A model generated the notes under the pieces. The model searched no databases and was not told the DNA's origin. It worked only from the letters and a program-made list of their open reading frames with translations. This document shows positions 18,403 through 27,096 of a DNA stretch of 64,000 nt, one piece after another. Every line of letters starts with the position of its first letter. Positions within the stretch are counted from its first letter, which is position 1. The stretch lies in assembly GCF_022829605.1 (NCBI RefSeq), contig NZ_JAKSYD010000096.1, positions 62,001 to 126,000 of the forward strand, given 5' to 3'. Both the position numbers and the translations under genes were made by a program. The stretch comes from Methylobacterium sp. E-065. GTDB taxonomy: Bacteria > Pseudomonadota > Alphaproteobacteria > Rhizobiales > Beijerinckiaceae.

Positions 18403-18420
18403 GGAAAGCGATCTGATCCG

Positions 18421-18798
18421 ATGATGCGTCCCGCCCTGACGGCCTGCCTGATCCTGATGGCGGCCCCCGCCCTCGCCTCGCCCTGTAGCGACCGGATCGA
18501 CAGCGTGTCGAAGCGGGTGCAGGCCGAGGTCAGCCAGTCGATCTCGGCCAATACCAGCGGCCAGGGCAACGCTGCCAAGCGCGGCGGCGAGGGCGTGACC
18601 GGCACGGAGGGCCAGCGGGCGAACGAATCCCCCGAGGCCCCGCCTGAGAAGTCGGCGCAGGCGGGCCAGGGGGCCGACGCCGCCCAGCAGGCGAAGGTCG
18701 CCCTGGAGGAGGCCCGCACGGCGGATTCGAAGGGTGACGCGACGGGCTGTGATGCGGCCGTCTCGCGAGCCGAGCAGCAGCTCAAGAAGGCCCCCTGA
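18421..18798 (+). CDS. Small secreted protein of unknown function
   Basis: 125 aa. Clear signal peptide (MMRPALTACLILMAAPALA, cleavage near ALAS), then two cysteines far apart (PCSDRIDSV near 23, ATGCDAAV near 110) that could form a disulfide. The middle is Glu/Gly/Ala/Gln-rich, low in hydrophobics and probably disordered or helical. It lies after a terminator, so it is probably transcribed on its own. I do not recognise a family. Confidence 0.7.
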   Translation: MMRPALTACLILMAAPALASPCSDRIDSVSKRVQAEVSQSISANTSGQGNAAKRGGEGVTGTEGQRANESPEAPPEKSAQAGQGADAAQQAKVALEEARTADSKGDATGCDAAVSRAEQQLKKAP

Positions 18799-18834
18799 CC
18801 GCAAGTCAGGGTTTGAAAAGGTCGGGGACCTTTT
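18793..18834 (+). terminator. Tandem terminator hairpins
   Basis: First hairpin CCCTGAC-CGCAA-GTCAGGG (18793-18811) followed by TTT. A second hairpin AAAAGGTC-GGG-GACCTTTT (18816-18834) ends in four T and has four A at its base, so it can act in both directions. The second forms the left end of a repeat element. Confidence 0.75.
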
Positions 18835-18929
18835 GCGGGTGCAGGGCAGCGCCCTGCGATGAAGCTCCGCCCGAAACACCAGGGCTCCGCCCCGGCAACC
18901 CGCCAAAGGGCTCGCCCTTTGGAAACCCC
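18812..18929. repeat. Intergenic palindromic repeat, family C copy 1
   Basis: Series of short palindromes: AAAAGGTC...GACCTTTT, CAGGGCAGCGCCCTG, and CCCGCCAAAGGGCTCGCCC followed by TTTGGAAACCCC. The same order of blocks recurs at 21971-22088. This copy is intergenic; the stretch to 19143 holds no gene, apart from GC-rich sequence with a further partial inverted segment. Confidence 0.8.
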
Positions 18930-19143
18930 GTGCCGCCTGCCCTCACGGGACCGGACGATCCCGCGGGATCGTCAGGGCATGATTTTTCGGAGGCTGAATC
19001 CGGTCTTTGAGGGAAGCGGGGCACGGGTCCCCCGCGATCGGGAAGGATCCAGCTCCGGCGGCGCTCCCGCTCATCTTGGAGGGATCGTCCCGTGCGTATC
19101 CTGCGTGCGGGATATGGGAGCGGCTGCACCGCTCCCGACAGCC

Positions 19144-19368
19144 TCAGGCTGCTTTAGCCGCCAGGGCGTGGCGGTGGCCGCTGAGGCCGGCGCAGAGATC
19201 GTCGATCTCCGTCAGGTTCAGGGACTCGCCAGTGTGGCTGGCGATCGTGTCGATCAGGTGGTCCTGGCGGGGGTCGAAGGGATGTCCCTGCATCCGGTAG
19301 AATTGATAATAGCGCAAAGCCGCCAGGACGGTGTCACGCTCGCGGTCGGTTACGGTGAAGTGCTGCAT
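19144..19368 (-). CDS. Small conserved-looking protein of unknown function
   Basis: 74 aa, MQHFTVTDRERDTVLAALRY, then YQFYRMQGHPFDPRQDHLI and DLCAGLSGHRHAL. Mostly helical and charged, without signal peptide or membrane segment. The TDRERxTVLAALRY start is one I have seen in small proteins of Methylobacterium, function unknown. Stands alone between a repeat region and the sirtuin gene. Weaker codon evidence than for longer genes. Confidence 0.6.
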   Translation of the reverse strand: MQHFTVTDRERDTVLAALRYYQFYRMQGHPFDPRQDHLIDTIASHTGESLNLTEIDDLCAGLSGHRHALAAKAA

Positions 19369-19586
19369 GGGTCGTGGCTTCCCCTTGTGGCTTCAACGAA
19401 CGCTTGGGAGGGCCGCGACGCTGAGCCCAAGCTTGACCTTTGTAGCCGGCCGGCAACGCTCCGAACAGTTCTTGACAGCGCGCAGGGACGTGATTCGCAA
19501 AAATTAGGACATATATCCTCGACGACCGCAACCTACCTGGGGTCGAAATGCACAGCCGTTACAAGGCCTTGCTGCATTGGGTGCGG

Positions 19587-20300
19587 TTACAGACCGAGAT
19601 CGGCCAAGTACCGCGGCAGCGCCTCGCTGGCCGGCCCGTACCGGGCCGCGTCGAACGCGTCGGCGTTGTCTGAGGGTTCGAGGTTGATCTCGCAGGTCGG
19701 AATTCCGAGCGTCCGGGCCTGTCGCACATAGCCGGCCGCCGGGTAGACCGCCCCCGACGTGCCCACCGCCACGAACAGATCCGCCTCCGCCAGTGCCCCC
19801 TCGATCGCGTCGAGGTGCATCGGCACCTCGCCGAACCAGACCACGTCGGGCCGCATCCGGCCCGCGACGCCGCAGGCCGGGCAGGATTCCGCCCGGGTCA
19901 AGTCCGCGCGCCAGGGCGTGACCGCCTCGCAGGCGCAGCAGCGGGCCTTGAGCAACTCGCCGTGCATGTGGGTGACCGCCCGGGAGCCCGCCCGCTCGTG
20001 CAGGTCGTCGACGTTCTGCGTGCACAGGAACAGCCGCCCGCCCCGCGCAGAGAGGCGCGCCTCGGCCTGTGCCAGGGCAAGGTGCGCGGCGTTGGGCTCG
20101 GCCGCGATCACGCCCCGGCGGCGATGGTCGTAGAAGTCGAGCACCGTGTCGGGATCGGCCGCATAGGCCTCCGGGGTGGCGAGCTTCACGGGATCGAACC
20201 GTGCCCAGATCCCGCCGCGGTCCCGGAACGTACCGAGCCCACTCTCGGCCGAGACGCCGGCACCGGTCAGGACGAAGAGTCTTTCGGGGTGTGCCGTCAT
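19587..20300 (-). CDS. cobB: NAD-dependent protein deacylase (sirtuin, CobB type)
   Basis: Removes acyl groups from protein lysines using NAD+. The 237-aa protein has GAGVSAESGLGTFRD, FLCTQNVDDLHERAGS and the catalytic His in THMHGELLKARC. Four zinc cysteines are visible (KARCCACE and ESCPACG), as are RPDVVWFGEVP and the VAVGTSGAVYPAA loop. Start ATG 20300 removes a non-family N-terminal extension reaching 20402. Divergent from the isochorismatase-family gene. Confidence 0.93.
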   Translation of the reverse strand: MTAHPERLFVLTGAGVSAESGLGTFRDRGGIWARFDPVKLATPEAYAADPDTVLDFYDHRRRGVIAAEPNAAHLALAQAEARLSARGGRLFLCTQNVDDLHERAGSRAVTHMHGELLKARCCACEAVTPWRADLTRAESCPACGVAGRMRPDVVWFGEVPMHLDAIEGALAEADLFVAVGTSGAVYPAAGYVRQARTLGIPTCEINLEPSDNADAFDAARYGPASEALPRYLADLGL

Positions 20301-20423
20301 GCGCGTGCTCCGGGCGGTTGCGTAGGATGGCCGGAAATGTCCGCTCGTTGGCGGCACGGTTGCTTTCGCGCCGAACCCGGGAGACGGATGCTCACGCGGC
20401 ATTCACCCCTCGGGAGGCACGAA

Positions 20424-20984
20424 ATGTCCGATGTTGCGCTGCTGGTCATCGATGTCCAGGAATCCTTCCGGCACAGGCCGTTCTGGATTGACGCCGGCAT
20501 CCGGCGCTTTACCGAGCGCCTGCAGGCGCTCATCGACGGCGCCGTAGCGTGCGGCATCCCGGTGCTGCAGGTGTTCCACCTCGCCGAGACCGGCCCATTC
20601 TCGCTGGAATCGGGCCATGTCCGCACCCTCGATCCCATCGTGATTGCGCCGTCGGCTATCTTCCACAAGCGCCGGCACAGCGCCCTGGTCGATACCGGCT
20701 TGGCGGGCTGGCTGACGCAACACGGGATCCGCCGCCTGATCGTGTCGGGGATTCGGACCGAGCAGTGCTGCGAGACCACCACCCGCCACGCCTCCGACAG
20801 CGGCTGGCAGGTGGATTTCGTCACGGAGGCGACGCTGACCTTCGCCATGACCCATCCGGACGGCCGCCGCTCCGCGGCCGATGACATCAAAACCCGCACC
20901 GAGCTGGTGCTCACCGAGCGCTTCGCCCGCATCGCCACGGTGGAGGAGGCGCTGGCCGGCCGGGCGCTGCCCGCCGCCGCATGA
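20424..20984 (+). CDS. Isochorismatase-family cysteine hydrolase
   Basis: Cytosolic amidohydrolase of the nicotinamidase/N-carbamoylsarcosine amidase superfamily. 186 aa. Catalytic Asp in LLVIDVQESF, Lys in IFHKRRHSAL and nucleophile Cys in SGIRTEQCCETTTRHASD give the usual D-K-C triad. Good GGGAGG before ATG 20424. Its last codons overlap the next gene (GlxA regulator) by four bases. The position ahead of a regulator, a dihydropyrimidinase and an importer suggests it may hydrolyse a carbamoylated or amide intermediate; this is inference. Confidence 0.88.
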   Translation: MSDVALLVIDVQESFRHRPFWIDAGIRRFTERLQALIDGAVACGIPVLQVFHLAETGPFSLESGHVRTLDPIVIAPSAIFHKRRHSALVDTGLAGWLTQHGIRRLIVSGIRTEQCCETTTRHASDSGWQVDFVTEATLTFAMTHPDGRRSAADDIKTRTELVLTERFARIATVEEALAGRALPAAA

Positions 20985-22126
20985 CCGGGTCGGGGCGCCG
21001 CATTCCGGTCCTGGTGGTGCTGCCGCCCCGCGCGCTGCTGCTCGATCTAGCCGGCCCGGTGGAAGTGCTGCGGATCGCCGGGGCAGTGCAGGACCGGATC
21101 GCGTTCGACCTGCGCTACGCGGCGCCGCAGGGATCAATCCGCAGCTCGATCGGGCTCGATCTCCGCGGGGCCGGCCCGCTGCCGCCGGAGATTGCGCCAG
21201 GGACGGTGGTGCTTCTGCCCGGCGCGACCGAGCACCCGCTCGGCCCGGCGCGAGATCACGCCGCGGATGAAGCCGTGGAGGCCGAGATCGTGGCGTGGCT
21301 GCGCGCCGCGATCCGGCCGGGCCACACGGTCGTGACGGTCTGCGAGGGCGCGCTGCTGGCGGCCCGGGCCGGCCTGCTCGACGGCTACGCCTGCACCACC
21401 CATCACGGCAGCTGCGCTCGCCTCCGGGTAGCGGCACCCCGGGCGAATGTGCTGGAGAACCGGCTGTTCGTGCAGGACCGCGACCGGTTCAGCAGCGCCG
21501 GCGTCGCCGCCGGCATCGACCTGATGCTGCACCTCGTGGCGGAGTGGGCCGGTCCGGCGACAGCCGTCGTGGTGGCGCGCACCCTGGTCGTGTACACGCG
21601 CCGCGGCCCGGACGATCCGCAGCTCTCCCCCTGGCTCGAAGGCCGCAGCCACCTGCATCCGGTGGTCCACCGGGCGCAGGACGCGATCGCGGCCGAGCCG
21701 GCCCGGGACTGGTCGCCCGTCACGCTGGGCAAGCTGGCCGGGGCGAGCCCGCGCAATCTCGCGCGGCTGTTCCGGCACCATGCCGGGATGACCGTGACGG
21801 AGGCGGTCAACCGCGCCAGGATCGCACGCGCCCGGGATCTGATCGCGCAGACCGACCTCGGCCTCGAACAAGTGGCCGAGCGTGCAGGCTTCGCCTCGGC
21901 CCGGCACCTGCGGCGGGTGTGGGCGCAGTTCCACGCGACGGCGCCCTCGGTTCTACGCGCCAAAATCCAGGATTCGAAAGGTCGGGACCTGTCGCGGGTT
22001 CAGGGCAGCGCCCTGATGGGCTCGGGCGAAGCCCGCCATCGGGGCTCTGCCCCGATCCCCCGCCAAAGGGCTGAGCCCTTGGAAACCCATGACCGGAAGT
22101 CGCTGGACCCCGACGATCGGCTGTGA
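20981..22126 (+). CDS. GlxA-type AraC-family transcriptional regulator with a repeat-derived tail
   Basis: 381 aa. N-terminal DJ-1/PfpI-like amidase-type domain (PVLVVLPPRALLLDLAGPVEV, TVCEGALLAARAGLLDG with the nucleophile-elbow Cys), then AraC double helix-turn-helix (LAGASPRNLARLFRHHAGMT and LEQVAERAGFASARHLRRVW). The family normally ends soon after that, near PSVLRAKIQ (about residue 330). The last about 50 residues are encoded by a copy of repeat family C (21971-22088) and have no domain character. Likely regulates the adjacent catabolic genes. Confidence 0.87.
   Translation: MTGSGRRIPVLVVLPPRALLLDLAGPVEVLRIAGAVQDRIAFDLRYAAPQGSIRSSIGLDLRGAGPLPPEIAPGTVVLLPGATEHPLGPARDHAADEAVEAEIVAWLRAAIRPGHTVVTVCEGALLAARAGLLDGYACTTHHGSCARLRVAAPRANVLENRLFVQDRDRFSSAGVAAGIDLMLHLVAEWAGPATAVVVARTLVVYTRRGPDDPQLSPWLEGRSHLHPVVHRAQDAIAAEPARDWSPVTLGKLAGASPRNLARLFRHHAGMTVTEAVNRARIARARDLIAQTDLGLEQVAERAGFASARHLRRVWAQFHATAPSVLRAKIQDSKGRDLSRVQGSALMGSGEARHRGSAPIPRQRAEPLETHDRKSLDPDDRL
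21971..22088. repeat. Palindromic repeat, family C copy 2, inside a coding frame
   Basis: Same block order as at 18812: AAAGGTCGGGACCT, CAGGGCAGCGCCCTG, GGGGCTCTGCCCC, then CCCGCCAAAGGGCTGAGCCC and TTGGAAACCC. It lies in the 3' end of the GlxA-type regulator gene and supplies its last codons before the stop at 22126. Confidence 0.8.
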
Positions 22127-22203
22127 CCTCCTGCCGCCGTGATGGCGGTCGCCCGAATCGGCGCGGACCGTGCATCGGCCCCTCGGCGCAGAGGAGGAAC
22201 CGC

Positions 22204-23631
22204 ATGCCCGAATTCGATCTGGCGATCCGCGGCGGCACCGTCGTCACGGCGAGCGATACGGTGCGGGCGGATATCGGCGTGCGCGGCGGCCGGATTGTCG
22301 CGGTGGCCGAGGCCATCGCCGACGCCGCCCGGGTGATCGACGCCTCCGGCCTGCTGGTCCTGCCGGGCGGCATCGACAGCCACGTCCACATCGCCCAGGA
22401 TTCCGGCCCCGGCATCGTCATGTCCGACGACTTCGCCAGCGCCACCCGGGCGGCGGCGGCCGGCGGCAACACCTGCGTGATGCCGTTCGCGCTCCAGCCC
22501 CGGGGCGCCTCGCTGCGGGGCGCGGTCGATGCCTATCGTGCCAAGGCCGAGGGCCAGTGCCACGTGGACGTGGCGATCCACATGATCATCTCGGACCCGA
22601 GCAAGGCCGTGCTGGGCCAGGAGCTGCCGGCACTGGTGGCCGACGGCTACACCTCGTTCAAGGTCTTCATGACCTACGACGATCTCGTGCTGAACGACCG
22701 TCAGTTGCTGGACGTGTTCCACGTCGCGCGGCGGCAGGGCGCCCGGGTGATGGTCCACGCCGAGGGCTACGACGCGATCCGCTATCTCAGCGAGCGGCTG
22801 GAGCGCGCGGGCGAGACCAGGCCTTACGGCCACGCCCTGTCCCGCCCGGAGGTGGTCGAGCGGGAGGCGGCCCACCGGGCGATCAGCCATGCCGAGCTGA
22901 TCGACCTGCCGATCGTCATCGTCCACGTCTCGGGCCGCGAAGCCACCGAGCAGATTGCCTGGGCGCAAGCGCGGGGCCTGAAGATCCGGGCCGAGACCTG
23001 CCCGCAATACCTGACGCTGACGGCCGAGGACATGAAGGGGCTCGGCCAGGACGATCCCATGGCGGGGTCGAAATACGTCTGCTCGCCGCCGACGCGGGAC
23101 GTCGAGAGCCAGGAGGCGGTGTGGTCGGGGATCCGGCGCGGGATCTTCGACGTGGTCTCCTCCGACCATTGTCCGTTCCGCTACGACGACCCGCAGGGCA
23201 AGCTGAACCCGCGCGGAAAGACCTCCTTCCGCTGGATCCCGAACGGCATCCCCGGCATCGAGACGCGGCTGCCGGTGTTCTTCTCGGAGGGCGTGTCGAA
23301 GGGGCGGATCAGCCTCAACCAGTTCGCCGCGCTGACCGCCACGAACCACGCCAAGCTGTACGGCCTCTACCCGCGCAAAGGCTCGATCGCCCCGGGCTTC
23401 GATGCCGATCTCACCCTCTGGGATCCGAACCGGCGCGAGACCATCCGCCAGGCTAACCTGCACCACGGCTCGGACTACACGCCCTGGGAGGGGTTCGAGG
23501 TCACCGGCTGGCCGGTGATGACCATCGCGGGCGGGCAGGTCATCGCCGAGGACGGGAAGGTCCTGTCCGCGCCGGGCCGTGGGCGGGTGCTCGACCGGGC
23601 GGTCGATCCGGCCGAGCGGCGGGACGCCTGA
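22204..23631 (+). CDS. Dihydropyrimidinase (D-hydantoinase family)
   Basis: Zinc amidohydrolase that opens dihydropyrimidines or hydantoins to N-carbamoyl-amino acids. The 475-aa protein has the metal motif DSHVHI, the carboxylated lysine segment YTSFKVFMTY (about K155), His ligands in VMVHAEGYD and IVIVHVSG, and the Asp of SSDHCPFRY. Strong GAGGAGGAA precedes ATG 22204. Length and motifs are normal. The ABC importer genes follow, the first after 46 bases; no beta-ureidopropionase is adjacent, though an isochorismatase-family hydrolase lies upstream. Confidence 0.92.
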   Translation: MPEFDLAIRGGTVVTASDTVRADIGVRGGRIVAVAEAIADAARVIDASGLLVLPGGIDSHVHIAQDSGPGIVMSDDFASATRAAAAGGNTCVMPFALQPRGASLRGAVDAYRAKAEGQCHVDVAIHMIISDPSKAVLGQELPALVADGYTSFKVFMTYDDLVLNDRQLLDVFHVARRQGARVMVHAEGYDAIRYLSERLERAGETRPYGHALSRPEVVEREAAHRAISHAELIDLPIVIVHVSGREATEQIAWAQARGLKIRAETCPQYLTLTAEDMKGLGQDDPMAGSKYVCSPPTRDVESQEAVWSGIRRGIFDVVSSDHCPFRYDDPQGKLNPRGKTSFRWIPNGIPGIETRLPVFFSEGVSKGRISLNQFAALTATNHAKLYGLYPRKGSIAPGFDADLTLWDPNRRETIRQANLHHGSDYTPWEGFEVTGWPVMTIAGGQVIAEDGKVLSAPGRGRVLDRAVDPAERRDA

Positions 23632-23677
23632 CGGCCGCGCTGGCCCGTGGCTTGCGTGATCTCCGGGGGAGCCTTGC

Positions 23678-24673
23678 ATGAATGTCGAGCTGATCGGCCT
23701 GACCAAGCGCTACGGCGCGGCGATTGCGGTCGACGGCATCGACCTGAAGGTGCCGTCCGGCGCCTATTGCTGCCTGCTCGGCCCCTCGGGCTGCGGCAAG
23801 ACCACGACGTTGCGGATGATCGGCGGCCACGAACGCGCGAGCGCCGGCGATGTGGTGATCGGCCCGAAGGCGGTGGGCGATGCGGCCCCGGCCGAGCGCG
23901 GCACCGCCATGATGTTCCAGAGTTACGCGCTGTTCCCGCATCTCGACGCGCGCGACAATGTCGCCTTCAGCCTCAAGATGCGTGGGGTCGGCAGGGCGGA
24001 GCGCCGCGCCAGGGCGATGGCGATGCTCGACCTCGTGCAGATGAGCCACCTCGCCGGGCGCCTGCCGGCTCAGCTCTCCGGGGGCCAGCAGCAGCGCGTG
24101 GCACTCGCTCGCGCCCTCGTCACCGGCCCGAAGGTGCTGCTGCTCGACGAGCCGCTCTCGGCCCTCGACCCGTTCCTGCGGGTGCGGATGCGGGTCGAGC
24201 TGAAGCGGATCCAGACCGAGCTCGGCCTTACCTTCATCCACGTCACCCACAGCCAGGAGGAGGCGATGGCGCTCTCCGACCTCGTGGTGGTGATGAATGC
24301 CGGCCGGATCGAGCAGGCCGCCGACCCGCGCACCGTCTTCGAGCGGCCGGCCACCGCCTTCGTGGCCCGGTTCATCGGCGGCCACAACGTGATCCGGCTG
24401 CCCGACGGGCTCGTCGCCGTGCGGGCCGATCGGATGCGGCTCGGCGCCGAGGCCGGCCACGCCGCGCTGCCGGCCCGGGTGGTGGCGGTCGAGTACCAGG
24501 GCACCAGTGTCCATGTCGGCCTCGACGCCGAGGGGCTGGAACGCGCGCCCGAGAGCCCGGCCGCGCTGACCGCAATCCTCAGCGACGCGGATTTCGCGGC
24601 CCGGCCGCTCCGCCTCGGCGACACGATCCCAGTCGGCTGGGAAGCAGCCGCCGCCCACCGCCTCGACGCGTAA
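23678..24673 (+). CDS. ABC importer ATPase, polyamine/PotA type
   Basis: Energy-coupling subunit. 331 aa: Walker A GPSGCGKTTT, Q-loop MMFQSYALFPHL, signature LSGGQQQRVALARAL, Walker B VLLLDEPLSALD, H-loop VTHSQEEAM, then a C-terminal TOBE-like regulatory domain (from about 240). First of four transporter genes in the order ATPase, binding protein, permease, permease, as in spermidine/putrescine-type importers. Substrate is not defined; the dihydropyrimidinase next door suggests a cyclic amide or ureide. Confidence 0.92.
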   Translation: MNVELIGLTKRYGAAIAVDGIDLKVPSGAYCCLLGPSGCGKTTTLRMIGGHERASAGDVVIGPKAVGDAAPAERGTAMMFQSYALFPHLDARDNVAFSLKMRGVGRAERRARAMAMLDLVQMSHLAGRLPAQLSGGQQQRVALARALVTGPKVLLLDEPLSALDPFLRVRMRVELKRIQTELGLTFIHVTHSQEEAMALSDLVVVMNAGRIEQAADPRTVFERPATAFVARFIGGHNVIRLPDGLVAVRADRMRLGAEAGHAALPARVVAVEYQGTSVHVGLDAEGLERAPESPAALTAILSDADFAARPLRLGDTIPVGWEAAAAHRLDA

Positions 24674-24690
24674 CAGGTACGGAGACGACC

Positions 24691-25953
24691 ATGGACCTGC
24701 CCTCGAAGCCGAGCCGGCGCACGCTCCTGAAAGGTGCCGCCGCGCTGGCCGCCACGCCGGTGACCGGTTTCCCGGCGGTCCACGCCGCCGAGCCCGTGAC
24801 CCTGCGCTACCTCGGCACTGCGGTGAACCAGTCCGCCGACATCGCCAAGAAGGTGAAGGAGGATCTCGGCATTACCCTCGAGTACATACCGGTGGTCACC
24901 GACGAGGTGACCAAGCGCGCCGTCACCCAGCCGAACTCCTTCGACCTGATCGACACCGAGTATTTCAGCCTCAAGAAGATCCTGCCCTCGGGCAACCTGC
25001 AGGGCATGGACGCCAAGCGGATCAAGCTCGCAGACAAAATTTCTTCCGTTTTCACCAAGGGGGAAGTGGCCGGCAAGCGGATCGGCGACCAGGGCACGGC
25101 GCCTCGCAAGGTCTTCTACCTGGAAGGTCTGGATTCCAAAAAGTTTGCCGGCGAACAGACCCAGTGGATCTCGCTGATCCCCACCGTTTACAACGCCGAC
25201 ACGCTGGGCATCCGGCCGGACCTGATCAAGGTGCCCGTCACGAGCTGGAAGGAGCTCCTGAACCCGGCCTTCAAGGGCAAGGCCTCGATCCTCAACATCC
25301 CGTCGATCGGCATTATGGACGCCGCCATGGTGGTGGAGGCGACCGGCGACTACACCTACGGCGACAAGGGCAACATGACGAAGCCCGAGATCGACCGCAC
25401 CATCAAGGTGCTGATCGAGGCCAAGCGCGCCGGTCAGTTCCGGGCCTTCTGGCAGGACTTCAACGAATCCGTGAACCTGATGGCCTCGGGCGAGACGGTG
25501 ATCCAGTCGATGTGGTCGCCCGCCGTCACCAAGGTCCGCGCGCAGGGCGTACCCTGCACCTACCAGCCGCTGAAGGAGGGCTACCGGGCCTGGGCCTCGG
25601 GCTTCGGTATCCCCAAAACGTTGAGTGGCAAGAAGCTCGACGCGGCCTACGACTTCATCAACTGGTTCCTGTCCGGCTGGGCCGGGGCCTACCTCAACCG
25701 GCAGGGCTACTATTCCGCGGTGCTGGAGACCGCCCAGGCGAACATGCAGCCCTACGAGTGGGCCTTCTGGATGGAGGGCAAGCCCGCCGAGAAGGACATC
25801 CTCGGCCCTGACGGCACGCTGATCGAGAAGGCCGGCGCCACCCGCGACGGCGGTTCCTTCGACGCGCGGATGGGCGCGGTCGCCTGCTGGAACGCGGTGA
25901 TGGACGAGAACACTTACATGGTGCGCAAGTGGAACGAGTTCATCGCAGCGTGA
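24691..25953 (+). CDS. ABC importer periplasmic binding protein, PotD type
   Basis: Captures the substrate in the periplasm. The 420-aa precursor starts with a Tat-like signal (SRRTLLKGAAALAATPVTG) and continues as a class of spermidine/putrescine-like binding proteins (YLGTAVNQSADIAKKVKEDL, DLIDTEYFSLK, WISLIPTVYNADTLGI, FINWFLSGWAGAYLNRQGYY). Start ATG 24691, 17 bases after the ATPase stop. A repeat element of about 170 bases separates it from the first permease. Confidence 0.88.
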   Translation: MDLPSKPSRRTLLKGAAALAATPVTGFPAVHAAEPVTLRYLGTAVNQSADIAKKVKEDLGITLEYIPVVTDEVTKRAVTQPNSFDLIDTEYFSLKKILPSGNLQGMDAKRIKLADKISSVFTKGEVAGKRIGDQGTAPRKVFYLEGLDSKKFAGEQTQWISLIPTVYNADTLGIRPDLIKVPVTSWKELLNPAFKGKASILNIPSIGIMDAAMVVEATGDYTYGDKGNMTKPEIDRTIKVLIEAKRAGQFRAFWQDFNESVNLMASGETVIQSMWSPAVTKVRAQGVPCTYQPLKEGYRAWASGFGIPKTLSGKKLDAAYDFINWFLSGWAGAYLNRQGYYSAVLETAQANMQPYEWAFWMEGKPAEKDILGPDGTLIEKAGATRDGGSFDARMGAVACWNAVMDENTYMVRKWNEFIAA

Positions 25954-25970
25954 GGGCGGTGCGCGCCAGT

Positions 25971-26137
25971 TCCCCCTCCCCCCTTTGCGGGGGAGGGTGG
26001 CCCGCGAAGCGGGTCGGGAGAGGGGAGCGCCGCATCCGAGAAGGGGGCGACGGGCTTCACATCCCGAACCGTCGCGCCGCCCCTCTCCCGACCCTCGCTG
26101 ACGCGAGGGCCACCCTCCCCCGCAGAGGGGGGAGGGA
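25971..26137 (+). repeat. Long inverted-repeat element, family A copy 1
   Basis: Ends CCCCCTTTGCGGGGGAGGG and CCCTCCCCCGCAGAGGGG form an inverted repeat. Inner arms TCGGGAGAGGGG and CCCCTCTCCCGACCC also pair, around a less conserved centre. It sits between the binding-protein and permease genes of one operon. A second copy, at 43920-44084, has the same orientation relative to its own operon. Confidence 0.85.
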
Positions 26138-26164
26138 TGCGTCGGCGCGCGCAGGGCGAACCCG

Positions 26165-27094
26165 ATGACCGATCTCGCTCTGCCTGCCCCTGCCACGGTG
26201 GCCGCAGCGCCCGCCGCGACAGCGCCCCGCCCGCGCCGCGCCCTCGCCTATCTTCAAGCCGCGCCGCTGGCCCTCGTCTTCTTGGTCTTCCTCGTGGTGC
26301 CGCTGGTGCTCACCGGGATCGTCTCGCTCTGGGAGTACAACGAGTACGAGATCATCCCGGCGCTGACCCTGCAGAACTACGTCGACGTGTTCGACGGCTG
26401 CCTGTCGGCCGACCTCTGCACCACTGTGCGGACTTACCTCTCGACGGTGAAGTTCGTCGTGCTGACGCTGGCCATCACCCTGCCGCTGGGCTTCGCCATC
26501 GCGTACTTCCTCGCCTTCCACATCCGCTCCGGCACGGTGCGGATGGGCCTGTTCCTGCTCTGCACGATCCCGTTCTGGACCTCCAACGTGATCCGCATGA
26601 TCTCATGGATCCCGCTGCTCGGCCGCAACGGCCTCATCAACGACACGCTCCGCACCCTCGGGCTGATCCGCGAGCCGATCGAGGGCCTGCTCTACTCCGA
26701 CTTCGCGGTGGTGCTGGCCTTCGTGCACCTCGACACGGTGTTCATGATCGTGCCGATCTTCAACAGCCTCGCCCGCATCGACCGGCGGCTGATCGAGGCG
26801 GCGCGCGACGGCGGTGCGTCCGGCGCACAGATCCTCTGGAACGTGATCCTGCCGCTCGCCAAGCCCGGCATCGCGATCGGGACGATCTTCGTGACGACCC
26901 TGGTGATGGGCGACTTCGTCACCGTGGGCGTCATGGGTGGCCAGCAAATCGCCAGCGTCGGCAAGGTGATCCAGGTGCAGATGGCCTATCTGCAATTCCC
27001 GGCCGCCGCCGCCAACGCCATGGTGCTGCTCGCCGCGGTGCTGCTGATGATCCTGGGGCTGACCCGGATGATCGACCTCCGGCGGGAGCTGTAG
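26165..27094 (+). CDS. ABC importer permease, PotB type
   Basis: Inner-membrane subunit, 309 aa. About six transmembrane segments, first in LALVFLVFLVVPLVLTGIVSLW. The EAA coupling motif is seen as LIEAARDGGASGAQILWNVILP. Starts 211 bases after the binding-protein gene because the family A repeat intervenes; no strong ribosome-binding site is visible before ATG 26165. Two bases separate its stop from the second permease. Confidence 0.9.
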   Translation: MTDLALPAPATVAAAPAATAPRPRRALAYLQAAPLALVFLVFLVVPLVLTGIVSLWEYNEYEIIPALTLQNYVDVFDGCLSADLCTTVRTYLSTVKFVVLTLAITLPLGFAIAYFLAFHIRSGTVRMGLFLLCTIPFWTSNVIRMISWIPLLGRNGLINDTLRTLGLIREPIEGLLYSDFAVVLAFVHLDTVFMIVPIFNSLARIDRRLIEAARDGGASGAQILWNVILPLAKPGIAIGTIFVTTLVMGDFVTVGVMGGQQIASVGKVIQVQMAYLQFPAAAANAMVLLAAVLLMILGLTRMIDLRREL

Positions 27095-27096
27095 CG

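Noticed and set aside
15970..18906. 978-codon open frame antisense to the molybdenum hydroxylase genes
   Set aside because: Translation is Arg/Gly/His-rich with no domain; long antisense frames are expected in DNA of this GC content, and the sense strand holds a clear protein family.
22000..23706. 568-codon open frame antisense to the dihydropyrimidinase
   Set aside because: Composition-driven shadow; the sense frame has complete catalytic motifs.
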